Part shown: positions 37,701 to 49,299 of the stretch, piece after piece | Position numbering within the stretch: position 1 is the first letter of the stretch | Layout: every line of letters begins with the position of its first letter | Assembly: GCA_001414345.1 (NCBI GenBank) | Contig: LLCB01000303.1 | Location: 1-64,000 of the forward strand | Length of the DNA stretch: 64,000 nucleotides | Direction of reading: 5' to 3' | DNA from: Hymenoscyphus infarciens | Lineage: Eukaryota; Ascomycota; Leotiomycetes; Helotiales; Helotiaceae | The notes under the pieces: model-generated | Databases searched by the model: none | The model's input: only the letters and a program-made list of their open reading frames with translations | What the model was told of the DNA's origin: nothing | Made by a program: the position numbers and the translations under genes

Positions 37701-37935
37701 AAGTAAGCCAACGTCAATTTGGCCCCCAAAATATTATTTTACCTAGTAAAGCTATCAAACGTCGGGTAATCCAATCAATATTTGGGGGCCGAAAAGAAAT
37801 ATGCGAGTAAGCTGCCACATGTCAAGTAAGCCAACAGCATTTTTGGCCCCCAAATATGGTACCGAGTAAGCTACCAGATTACGAGTAAACCAGGCCTCAT
37901 TTGGGGGCCGAAAATGGAGTCACGAGTAGGAGTAT
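37701..37935. repeat. Four-unit ~60-bp tandem repeat with orientation-alternating core
   Basis: Each unit carries AGTAAGCY...CCA and AGTAARCCA segments followed by a C5/G5 core. The core reads GGCCCCCAAA at 37721-37730, TTTGGGGGCC at 37781-37790, GGCCCCCAAA at 37845-37854 and TTTGGGGGCC at 37900-37909. The unit sequence around the core stays in direct orientation while the core flips each time, so neighbouring units can pair as stem-loops. No coding frame explains it. Confidence 0.85.
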
Positions 37936-38270
37936 CATTCGTTTTGGAGAAGAGGGGATAACTTTATACTCAACTCTCCCTTGTTCTCTTGCATGACCGT
38001 TACACAAAAACCCTGATACTCCACCTCTTTCAAAAAGGCCCCTCACTAATTTATAAGACGGCTCGAGACTTTATATCACTTCATACATAATACAACAAAA
38101 TTTTAACGGTGTAAAAAGGAGAATCAAGGGTTGCTAAGGGGGGGGGGCTTGTTTTGGTTTTGGTTTGTAGAGTGCCTAGTTGGGTGATTAGGAAGAGGGT
38201 GGGCTGTGAGAGTTTTTATAGAGCTACAGATGTAAGAGTAGTTTATTAGTTGGTTGATCTTAGTGGGAGG

Positions 38271-38400
38271 TGTTGAAAGGATAGTATGAGGTTCGATATA
38301 ATTGTATTACTTGAGCAATTCCAGAGGGGAATTGCTCTCTACTTATATATAAGAGGGTTTAGGAAGACCTATATTACATAATAGATATAGATATTTAACA
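38271..38400 (-). repeat. 3' LTR of element E (left)
   Basis: 130 bp beginning TGTTGAAAGG and ending TTTAACA. The outer (left) two thirds keep CpA/TpG; the inner third is RIP-converted relative to the other copy. On the minus strand it is preceded by a purine-rich GAGTAGGAG (38401-38409 complement), a short polypurine tract. Confidence 0.9.
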
Positions 38401-38404
38401 CTCC

Positions 38405-40500
38405 TACTCGATCTAAACACTCCTAGATTACGATACTAATATACTTCGATACTAATATACTTTAATAAACCTTTAGCTAAAAAACCTTTAAAGGATAAAA
38501 AGCTAAGAAAGAATATATAAGTAAGAAGACTAATTAGAGTTCTTTAAAAAGTTAATTTAAGGTATTAACTTCGTTCTCTTCTTCTATATCTATAGTATAT
38601 ACTAAGACGCCTCTTATAGTTAAGTTACCTAGTATAGTATCTCCTTCTATACTTATATTATTTATATAGTCGTAGTTATCTAGGATATAGTAGAAATCTA
38701 TTAGCTAGTCTAGTCGATTCTTAATATACTCTCTTAAATATATAAGAAGTTGCTTATACTTTACGTCCTTATCTTATTCTTTAAGTGTATTAGTACTAGG
38801 CTTAACTTTAACTTTAATCGATTAATTAATACTAAGTAGATACTTAGTACCGTTGGTTTTAATATACCTTTATATACTAGTAAAACGTTTAATTAAGAGT
38901 CCTTTATACTTAGCGTATATAATATTAGTAGGCCTCGTTAGTAAGGGTTAAAGTAGTATCTAAAAGGCTTCTTTAGAGAGTATAGCAGATGCCTAGTATA
39001 GTAGAGGTAGTAGAGTATTAGAACGACGGCGTTTTAGAGATAGCTTAATTTTAAGACTTTATATAGTAGGTGGTAATATGTCTTCTATAGGTTCTACTAC
39101 TTCTATTACTTCTATAGATTCCACTGCTTCTATAGGTTCTACTACTCTTATAGGTTCTACTGCTTCTATAGGTTCCACTACTTCTATAGATTCTACTACT
39201 TCTACAGCTTCTACTACTCCTACAGGTTCTATATTCTTAGCTTCGATATCGTCTAAATTAATACTCTTATACCTAGAGTAGTTGTTAGAGGCTTATTCAC
39301 TCTTAGAGTTGTTCTAAGCTAGGTCTACTAGAATAGGTTTTCTTCCTTTTAAGAGCTTCTAAGAATAGAGATTGATAACTTTATTTATTAGTACTCTAAT
39401 AGAGAGAGTGTAGTTATAAGAGTCGATTTAAGCACTAAGAGTAACTTATTTAAAACTAGTAGCTTTAAGATAACTAGGACTCTAAGGCCACTGTTTAGAG
39501 TAGTCTTAGTTACTAGTAAGATCTTAAATAAAGTAACTTAAGATAGCTAGATATCTCTTAACTAGGCTAGTATTACCTCTCCTACTAATCTAAATATTAA
39601 GGTTTCTTATACCTCTATTCTTTTGTAGATAGTTGATAAATTTTCTTTATATACTAAGTAGACTTATAAAAAGGACGATGTCGGTGTCTTAATACTCGAC
39701 TTCGGCGTTAGCGTCTAGAATAAGAAGTTATAGACCTGTAGAGAGTTTTTATTTAATAACTATAACCTAGATATATTATAATATAGTAAGGTATTATAAC
39801 TGGTTTATTTTAACTTAGGTTTCTGTCTAAGTAACTATAAGTATAATAATTATATCTTAAGACTTGATTTAGTCTAGACTAAAGATATATAAGAAGTATT
39901 TAAATAGAGAGTAGTACTTATTTATATTATCTTACTAGTTTACCTTTTCCTACTTTATATAATAGGCGATAGAGTGTTATATAATCTAGTAGAGTAAGTA
40001 TACTCTATTATAGATGCTATTAATTTTAGATAGGTAATATTAGATATTATAACTAATAGAGTTAGTCTTTAGACTTCTAAGTAATAGGAGTTTTAGATGT
40101 TAAGTATTAATATCTACGAAGTTAAAGAAGAGTTCTTTTAAGAAGGTGATAGCTTTTAACTTCTTAAGAGTTATATCTAGAGTAATTCTAGTATTCGACA
40201 TTTTTTAAGTAAAGTAAGTATTTAAAGAGATAATTTATAGATAATAGAGAGAGTTAATTATAAGATGTTTTAGATGTTAGGTATATATAGATAGTTGGTG
40301 TAGTAGCTAGAGTGCTAGATAGTTAACTACGTGATATGAATTATTAGTCTTAGCGATATGATCTTCTTTTATAATTTATGCTATATAGTTGTATAACTTT
40401 TAAAAACTATAATAAAAAACGTTTTTTAAATACTAGGTCTATTCTTTAGTATCTAAAGATATAATAGTATAAATATAAAGAGTATATTATATAATCTTTC
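38405..40500 (-). other. Extra ~2-kb region of element E between RNase H and 3' LTR
   Basis: Copia elements normally end shortly after RNase H. Here the RNase H end (LTKPLPR-like) is near 40,650 and the LTR starts at 38,400. The minus strand has fairly long, mildly interrupted frames with basic and acidic segments (for example a KLSLKRRRS-like stretch near 39,030) but no motif I recognise. It may be a former accessory (env-like or captured) frame, a nested fragment, or simply a long 3' UTR. Confidence 0.4.
39082..39229 (-). repeat. 18-bp tandem repeat in element E 3' region
   Basis: About eight imperfect 18-bp units of the type ACTTCTATAGGTTCTACT. The period keeps a reading frame of six residues; on the minus strand this gives repeated V-E-P-I-E-(A/V), which supports a former coding function with an acidic PE-rich repeat, although RIP has changed many positions. 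Confidence 0.8.
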
Positions 40501-40559
40501 TTTGTTTTCTTTAAAGTATTAGATACGGCTCTACGGTATTTTAAGCGAGTGCGGAGTAA

Positions 40560-43500
40560 TAGCGGTACTCTGCTAAGCTTTTAGATATCTCTCTTTTTAA
40601 TATCTATTAAGAATTAGAACTTTTTAAAAGTATTTCTAGGAAGGGGTTTTGTAAGTCTGTCTACTACTTACTCTTTCGTATTAATAAATATAAGGTTTAT
40701 ATATTCTTTGGCTTATACTTCTCTAACCTTAGCGTCTTAGGTAGTGATATATTTAGTATAGTTATAATAGATAAGGTTTTTTATAAGTATTATAGCCTCT
40801 TAATTATTATAGAGGATTACTATAGTAACTCTTAGTTCGGTCTCTAGAATAAGCTAATCTAGAAGACGTTATAGCTAAATAGCTTCGTTTATAGTATTTG
40901 TCTCTCTCTTAAGTTCTACTTTGTATAAGAATAGTAAGACTATAGCCTATCTTTTAGATAACTATGAGATAACGCTGCTACTAATATTAAAGAGATATCT
41001 AGAAGTAGATCGTCTAGTTTCGTAATATCTAGTCTAGTCGGTATCTAAATAGCCTATAAGTCTTTTAAGCTTACCTTAAAATACTAAGTCGTAGTTTATA
41101 GTACTCTTAAGATAATATATGATTCGTTTTACCGCTGTTTAATGTTTATTAGTTAGATTAGACAAGAATCTGTTTATAATAGATATAGAGTAGGTAATAT
41201 CTAGTTAAGTACTAAGTATAGTGTATATAAGAGAACTAATAGCTAATTAGTATTATTATCTAAAAGGTTTAGAGCTTTTATAGTCTTTAAGAGTAGCTAT
41301 AAGGTGATTATTAGCTTCTATTAGTATATAATATATCTTTATATTAAGTATATTAAAATCTTATAGTATTTTCTTAATATAGGCTTATTATTCTAAGTAA
41401 AGTGTTTAGCGTTTCTTATCTTAAGTTACTATTATGCCTAGATAGTAGGCTACTAGACTAAGATCTAACATTTTAAAGTAAGTGTTTAATACCTTTTTTA
41501 CTTTATTAATTTTCTATATTAATCCTCTAGTAATAAGGAGGTTGTTAATATAGGCTATAATAATAATGTCTTTATAGTAGAAGACGCTAGTGTCTACGTT
41601 GAGAGGTTTAAAACCTAAGGTTTTTAGGAAACTATAGAGAGTATTATACTAGACTTTAGATACCTGCTTTAAACTATAGAGTATCTTTTTAAGTTTATAG
41701 ACTTTAGTACTATTCTCTCTGCTATTAGGAAACTCTATATAGACTTCTTTTTTAATATCTTTATATAAGAATATAGTTTTTATATCTATTTACTTAATCT
41801 CCTAGTTTAAGGTAGTAGCGATTATAAATATAAGTTTATAGCTTATAAGCTTTATAATAGTAGCGAAAGTTTTGTTAAAGTTAATACCTTCTTCTTATTT
41901 AAAACCGTGAACTATCTAGTAAGCCTTATACTAAATAATCTAGCCTTTATCGCCTATCTTAAGTTTATAGACCTATTTGTTTATAAGAACTCTTTAGTTT
42001 ATAAGTCTTTTAACCTCCTTCTAGATACTGTTTTCCTTAATAGAATCGATCTCTTTATTTTTAGCTTCTATCTACTTTTAGGCTTTAGTATATACATAGG
42101 CCTATTTATAGGTTTAGAGCTTAAAAACGTTATTTTATACCTAGGCTAATAGTGTTACTATAAAGTAGGTCTCGTCGATCGGTTAATAGATAAGAGTAAA
42201 TAGTAGTAGATTAGATAGGAGTACTAGTTAAAGGCTATAGTTGTCTATATAGTCTACTATATCGTCTAATAAGGTTTTTAGACTACTAAGATTAGAGCTA
42301 TTATTGTCTATAAAGGGTTATAACTTCTAATATACTTATAACTTTAATACTCTTGTAGTAGTAGGTATAGCTAGATTACGGTGTATAACGATTATTAGCT
42401 TCGGCGGTAATAGTAGAGTAGATAGAGGTATTACTTCTTTATTTTAACGAAGTACTAGGATATCGTTTTCTAAATTGTTAGACAGCTTTATAAATCTAGA
42501 GCTTTTAAGCTTAAACAAAGGTAGTAAGTAGCTTAGTCTTAGATATACTTATAGTTTCTTTATTTAACCTCTTTCTCTTAAAAGTATAGATCTTTAATCT
42601 TTTATCTCTTACTAGCGTATTCTACTAGTAGTCTATAACTTATGTTTATAAGACTTCTTAATTAGCTTTATAACTGCTTTAGTAGTATTTGCGGCGGCTC
42701 TCTTAATTTTAAATATAGAATTAGCTTTAGAGTTAACTATCTTACTTTGTTATTAATTAGAGTCTACTTTATTAAGTCGTTGGTCTAGAGTAATCTTAAA
42801 GACGAGGACTTTAGGTACTAGTTCTTTCTCTTATAAGTCGACTTATATTTTATTAATATAAATATTATTAGCTTAAACGATTTTCTTATTAGTAGTCTAG
42901 ATCTACTTAATATAATCTCTCTTATAGCCTATTAGGCGTCTAGAAAAGGTTTAAGCCTTTTTAGACTTACTCTTTTTAAGCTTATTTTTAAGAACTATAT
43001 ATTATAACTCTATAATTCTTAAATAATTAATATAAGAGTATAAGCTAGTAATAGCCTTAAAAGAGGAAATTTTAGTAGCTATATAAATATATCTTTAGTA
43101 AAGATAGATAGAGGTTTGTAATAATTTAAGCTAAAAGTAGTTAGTACGAAAGTTAAGATAGTGCCTTCTTATTATCTCTACTATCTACTATAAGGTTTAG
43201 CTTAGGCGTTTAGCAGCTCTATTTATCTTAGAATTATTTAGGATTATAGTTTTAAGTATAATACCTTCTTTCTTAAGATATTTACTAAGAGTAGTACTAA
43301 TGTATTTACCTCTGTTATTACTACGAATATAATAGATCCGTCGTTTAGAGTACTTATAAGTAGCCTTATATTCCTTAAAACAGGCTAATACATCGCTTTT
43401 ATATTTTATATTATAGACTTCTACGTCTTTTATTTTATTATAGTAAAAGTATACCTAGTATCGAAAACTAAATAGTCTAGGTTTTAGAGGTCTTATAACG

Positions 43501-45980
43501 TCTATATATACTAATTCTATAAGGTAACGTCTAAGCTCTATATAGTCTAAATAAGGAACTAATTTTATACGCTCTTCTATATAGGTAGTATAGGTATAGC
43601 CTTCTATATATATCTTTTTATCTATATTATAAGATCTTTTATAAAGTGCCTTGATTACTTTATTACTTATATATCTTAAGTAAGTATACTAAGTTATGTT
43701 TACTAGCTTATTAGTATAGGTAATCTAGGCTTTAGCTAATGTTTTAGAATATAGGTAAGAGCGTAGTAAGAGCTTATATTAGCTTAGAAGTACTAGAAGT
43801 CTTTTGCGTCTTATAGGCTAAATTATAGTATTAAGAAGAGTTCCTAGTATTAATATCTAGAGGTTACCTTTAATAGTAAGTTTATAGATATATAAGGTCT
43901 TAGTATTTGATAGAGTCTAAATATACCTATATATTTTCTATAAGTCTATCTAGAGCCTCTTATTTAGTAGCTATAAAAAGAAAAGAAGATTAGCTTCTAG
44001 AGTAAGGTAGTAGAGTATATTAGAGAGTAGTAGTATCTATAGTCTAGTTTCTATTTCTATAACTAACTTTACTATTTCTTTAAAGATAATAGATAATCGT
44101 ATTCTGCTAATACCTACTACTACTTATAGTTCGTTAGAGTCTAGAGGCCCTAGATTTGTAAAGAGTAACTTTTAGTAATAGATAGATTTAGAGTATCTAC
44201 TATTAATAATCTATCTTTATAATAAGGATTTAGACGTCGAGGCTCTTAGTACTTTAAAATTTAGTATAAGATATACTATCTAAGCCTAATAAGAGATAGA
44301 GTAGTAGTCGGCTTCGTTATTTTAGTTAATAACTAATAGTCTTATAAATACTATAGTAGTAGTCTTAGTATTCTTATCTTTTAACTTCTTTTTTTAATCC
44401 TAAGTATCGTCTTAAAGGCAAGGACGCTTCTTACGTTTAATAGCTTTTATAGCTACTTTATTAGCTATTCGCTTATTATAAGCTAGCTTTAGATAAAGAT
44501 ATTTCTTAATATAGTTTACTTCTAGATGATATATTTTACTATAGTATATATATTTTAGTATTTTATTAGTTCTAGATTGTTTATAAGCAAGTATACCTAT
44601 TATCGTATTATTAGTATCTATGGTTATACGCTGTTCCTTCTTTTAAACTACTATTATAAGTTTACTAATAAGTATAATATAGCTAGTATCGTTAACGTAG
44701 TTATAAGTCTAGGTCTAATATCCTTTAAAGGTATTATATACTAGAGTAAGGCTGAATATATAGAGTTAGCTAAACTAAGGATCTTTAAGTTTAGCGTCTA
44801 GTAAGATAAGTAAGAGCTTATAATCGATCTAAAGGAACTAAGAGTTATACTCTTAGATAAAGACGAAGACGTCGAGCTATAAAGATAAGAGCTCGTCTAT
44901 AAGTTAATTAAATTATACTAATTCTTTAGACTAAAATCTATTCTTAAGTTTTATAAGAAGTTATAGAATATTATTACTATTATTCTTAATATAGTTCTTA
45001 GCTAGAAAGCTACACTTACTATATATTATATAAAATCTAACGTCTAAGAATTTAATCTATTCTTTATCCTCCTTTCTATATTCTTTCTTCTTAGCTACTA
45101 TTAGCTCTAGAATAGCAGCTTATCTAGGACTTATAACTTATACTACTAAGAGAGTATCTAGTCGCTACTTCTTATAGGTAATAAGCTACTCGTAGTAGTA
45201 GTCTTTAATATAGAGGCTATTAACGACTCGTCTTTCCTATTTAGTCTAGTTAGCTTTATTAAGCTCTTAAATATTATTCTAAGTTTAATTTTCAGTAGAT
45301 ATAATTAAGAAGAACTAGGTAGGCTAGGAGTAGAGAAGGTAGAAGTAATAGATAAAGGTTCTTTAGCGTAGAGTCCGAAGATGTTTATAGAGCTTAGAGA
45401 AAGAAGAAGTTCGTTTTCTAATAAGGATAATTCAGTAGTATTAGAGCTAGTATTAGTTTTAGATTCGGTTTCGGATTCGGATTCTAAGAGTATATAGTTA
45501 GAGTCTTTAAGTAGGTCGTCTTTATAGAAGTGTTCAAAATAAGTTTAAAGAAGAGTTTAAGTATAATAGAGAAAAAGATTAGACCTAAAGTATAATATAA
45601 GTAAGTACTATCTTATCTTCTTTATTATTCGATAAGCTAGGAAGCACCTTCTTAAAGCTACTCTTAGCCTTTCTTAACTTATACTAAATTAGCTATCGAT
45701 GATCTTCTAAGACCTTATTTCTTCTAATATATTTATTTTAAAATTTTCGCTTATATTAATATAATTTTATAAGCTATCTAGGTAATATATTAAGAGGTTA
45801 GTGTTTTTTAACTTCTTTAAAATCACTAAGTTTTTTACTACTAGAGAGCCGCATAGGCTAGGTTAAGAGTCGACCTAGCATTTTAGTACTTAAGTGCCTT
45901 AGCACTTTTATTATAACATATATTAAGATAAATTAAGAGTAGTAATACTAAGTATAATAGATATAAGAGATCCTGTTTTT
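40560..45980 (-). pseudogene. RIP-inactivated gag-pol of element E (copia)
   Basis: Minus-strand order: gag side at about 45,900-44,400, integrase at about 44,000-42,700, RT at about 41,950-41,480, RNase H at about 41,100-40,620. RT is the clearest part: EEGINFNKTFATIIKLISYK, then IDIKTIFLYKDIKKEVYIE (41,900-41,750), and the active-site block IIIIAYINNLLITRG at about 41,590-41,525 where AYVDDLLITG is expected. The C-terminal block VREV-x-AKEYINLIFINTKE-x-VVDRLTKPLPR lies at about 40,740-40,620. Stops replace Gln/Trp codons throughout. Confidence 0.75.
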
Positions 45981-46099
45981 AAATTATAATAACTTATATG
46001 TCTATTAGTAAAACACGCTTATACTAGGTTAAGGAATTATTCAGAGACTTAGTAGTAATTTAATTAATAAGTCTAGGGTAGAATTCTAGGCTTATAACC

Positions 46100-46229
46100 T
46101 ATTAAAAGAATAGTATAAGGTTTAATATAATTATATTACTTAAGCAATTCTAGAGGGGAATTACTCTCTACTTATATATAAGAGGGTTTAAGAAGACCTA
46201 TATCACGTAACAGGTACGGATGTTTAACA
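46100..46229 (-). repeat. 5' LTR of element E (right)
   Basis: 130-bp partner of 38271-38400. Here the inner (left) part is RIP-converted and the outer (right) about 40 bp retain CpA/TpG. Just inside, GGTTATAAGCC on the minus strand is a candidate tRNA primer-binding site. Confidence 0.9.
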
Positions 46230-46234
46230 GGAGA

Positions 46235-47728
46235 GAGAGGAGGTTGGGATAAAAGCGGGACAGAGGAGCGGTTGAGATAGAGGTAATATAGATAGCCATA
46301 GTTGTCCACTCGTCAAGTTTGTGTCTGTGGTTTTGAGCGGAAGGAGGGTGATAAGTCTTTGTAAACTCTTGAAATGGCATGAAGGGGAAGATGTATGGGT
46401 GAAAACTTTTCCGGGGTGCTAGCTTAAGACAGGGATGGAATTTTGTAGACTCGACGGTGGATGGGTTTTCGAGACAGTAAATGGTTGGAATCTTGAATTT
46501 AAGGGTCTTGGTTCTCCCTTTCTAGGTTTTACATTACTTCGTCATATTGGTAGTGCTGGTTACTAGAATCTTACGTATAGCGGAGATGGACCGTTTCTTC
46601 ATTGTTTTCACCTCTGTACTGCGCAGTGGGACAAGTGTCTCTGTATTCTTTTGGTGAATTGGAATATGGAAATAGTGGGTTAAGGTATGTTGGTGTTGAA
46701 TTTCTTTAGTTAACACTAGTGTTATTCACAGGGGCTCTACTAGGCGAAGAATGTAGCGATGAGTGTGAACCATCTACTAGACGCTAGCTACTTTATTCCT
46801 TAGTGAAGTATTATCTATCTGAACCCAACCCCCCTCCCTGTTTTGAAAACTTTAACTTTCAACCTTTCTAAATTATACCTCTCCTCGCATCCCTCATTTA
46901 TAAAGCAGTCATCAATCAACTTAATCCACATCACACAATGCCTATCACAAGCAGAAATAGAAGGTTCACGCCATCTGGAGATCAGAAGTCAGTAATAATC
47001 TAAGCTCCGCAACTGTGTTACCATGAGCATTGGAAGAGGAAGTATTCGCCAACTACAGGACTTGACTTGGAAGGTCAAAGTTCTTGTAAATTATTAACAT
47101 ATTAGACAGTAGTTCTACTTTCGACAGTAGAATACTAGGTCCAAGTCTTGTTACAATTCTAACAATTACCACATCTTGGTCGAAAGTCTTGGTTGTTTGC
47201 CGTTTGTGAACGGGAAAGCGTGATGAGAAACTGATTTACCACCACGCTGCTCCCTGGATTTTTCGACCCAAGACTCGGAAGCTTGATTCTGTTATCCGAC
47301 AAGACTCCGAAGAATTCAAATTCTAACCCTTGGTGGTGTTTCTCCTCACGATTCGTGTCTTGCTCAACCACACGAAAATGCCCTCAGCTGTCTGTAGTAT
47401 CTTCCAACCCAGGTTCATACCTATTTATTTGACTACGCTTTTCAGAGGTTCCATGTTTGTCTATTTATACATTCAAGTATTGATGAGGGAAACCTAAGCC
47501 GTGGATTGGGTAAAAAAAGATGATGGGTGAACAATAATAAAACTGGTTTTTCTTTCTTGGGGTTAGTAAGAGCTACTCAAAGTAACTGGATGGTTTACTT
47601 CATCGCTTAAGGAAACAAATATCGCGTTGAGAAATTTCTCCTGCTTTACATGCTAAATAGGGACAGAACAGTGTAATCGTGAGTTTTTGGGTGAACACAC
47701 AAAGGAAGCACGAATAAATCAAGGGCAA
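46235..47728. other. Intergenic region right of element E
   Basis: Ordinary-composition DNA without a supported gene. A pyrimidine-rich stretch (46,825-46,900), a TTTATAAAG box (about 46,897) and an ATG at 46,938 with a short open frame (MPITSRNRRFTPSGDQK) look like the start of a gene, but no continuing exon was found. Confidence 0.4.
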
Positions 47729-48280
47729 TTGACATAATTGCCACCTAATTAATATTATGCTTTTAAGTATTTTAAGTATACTTTTTAGTATATTTGTTAA
47801 TTAAGTGATGAACCTTAAATAGTGACATTTTATATCAAAAACACGTGGCATTTCTGACAGTAGGAGAAAAAAGTGGCACTTCGGTCGTGAAGTAGTGATA
47901 TATCTGTCACTTAATATTTACTGTATATCCTAAAAATAGTGTAATTTTATACTCCGCAACGTCGCAGCGACCAAGAGGTGAAAGAAATCTATAGAGGTTG
48001 GGTCTTAACCTACTAATATCCTTGTGACGAAGTAAGAAAAAGGTAGTATACAAGTAGATAAATGTGTAAAACAATGAATAAGTAGAAAGTCATCGAGAAA
48101 TTCCCCTCTTGAATACTAGTTTTTTATCTACGGATGGGTAGGTATGCCATATTTAGATGACGCTAATGCCACTATTCATATAACATCGTTTTAGCACTAC
48201 TAAAGCAATGAATGTCGTAAAATTATCAATCAGGTAGCATTTCTGTCTTTTTTAAATTAATTACGTGGCATTTATGTCAA
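47729..48280. mobile_element. MITE-like inverted-repeat element
   Basis: 552 bp with about 29-bp imperfect terminal inverted repeats: the left end starts TTGACATAATTGCCAC and the complement of the right end starts TTGACATAAATGCCAC, both followed by a TAATTAAT segment. Inside, the GTGGCATTT-x-TGTCA motif returns several times in both directions (about 47,846; about 48,230; CACTT variants near 47,875-47,915). No reading frame longer than a few dozen codons. I could not find a clear target duplication, so the class (hAT, Mutator-like, other) stays open. Confidence 0.65.
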
Positions 48281-49290
48281 CTACCGATAAATCAAATGAG
48301 GCACCAACTAACGTAACTTAATTATGTTCTGCTCCCTATGAACTCTTGAGAGGGAACAAGTAAAGAACCCTGATATTCTGCAAAAAACAATCAGAGACAA
48401 CACTTTGTCTTCTATGCTGGGCAAAATTCAACGCTCAGTGAGCTAGCTATTTTTACTGTCGAATTAGAAGTTATCGTTACAAAAGAAGTTTTATAACAAA
48501 GTACCCAGCGGAATCGACGTCTTGAGGTGATGCATGGCAAGGATAAGGCCTAGGACTATAGCAGGATTGGTGCGATGTTAGTTGATTATGTTCGCACTCC
48601 ATGTGTTCATAGAAAGACACACTCCAGTAAAATAGTTCGAAGTGGTGAAGACGATTGATACCTTCTCTTCCATGTCCATCCAATTCTTTATAACAGCTAG
48701 CTACAGGTGTCAACAGTGATACTTTTGGAACAACGGCTTTTCAGCTTTGAAAACCTAAACCCCATCCTATGTCTTCATCGTTGTAGGTCTTTTCTGTATC
48801 TAAACGGTTCGAAAATCAAGAACCCCGCCTTTCTCGGCATTCAAAATCCGTAGCTCACTTTCGAAAAAACAACCCTTGTATACTGAGAGTTCTCTAAAAG
48901 AAGCCTACTGTTCTACAAAAGCAATGTCTTATGGAAAGAAGGAAGTTGGGTTTCCCCCAGGGCCTATGATACCATCAGAGGGGATGACAACATTTATCAA
49001 AGTCCAAATAGATGATCGGGAAAGAGTAAAATGACATCGAGATGTTGACAAGTGGCTGCCAATTCGAAGGTAGCTCCTTCGTCGACAGCAAATTCTACAA
49101 ACATATTAACGATTTTTAAGACTGATCTTGGTTAATTGGTCAATAGTAGTTGTCACTTTTGACTGAAGCTGTGGTTATTGCGATTCATTTCTTGTTATAG
49201 TTGAAAAATAAAATAAAGCATGACGCGAATATGTTGGTGTTCCCCCTTGCATGCATTTGCAACACAGAATGTCGAGGTTACTATTCTAGG
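48281..49290. other. Intergenic region without supported gene
   Basis: Ordinary composition, short frames only (up to 78 codons, minus strand 48,713-48,477) with no motif or splice support. Nothing further seen. Confidence 0.4.
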
Positions 49291-49299
49291 TAAATATTT

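Larger units (their letters stand above)
38271..46229 (-). mobile_element. Element E: Ty1/copia retrotransposon, minus strand
   Basis: 130-bp LTRs (38271-38400 and 46100-46229) with TGTT...AACA ends enclose 7.7 kb of AT-rich RIP-mutated DNA. The flanks GGAGG (38266-38270) and GGAGA (46230-46234) fit a 5-bp target duplication with one G/A change. The minus strand holds RT with a degraded V-K-GF-x-x-EEGI-x-F-x-x-TFA block and a YINN (YVDD) core, and RNase H with the closing LTKPLPR motif, in copia order. It sits between two normal gene islands, so insertion into unique DNA is clear. At 7.96 kb it is longer than usual copia elements; about 2 kb between RNase H and the 3' LTR accounts for the excess. 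Confidence 0.9.

Noticed and set aside
39078..39281. Plus-strand Ser/Thr/Ile-rich 67-codon frame
   Set aside because: Translation of the 18-bp repeat on the strand opposite to the element's pol; the minus-strand reading fits the element.
41907..42149. 80-codon hydrophobic plus-strand frame resembling a membrane protein
   Set aside because: It is the antisense of the copia RT region; apparent hydrophobicity comes from AT-rich codons.
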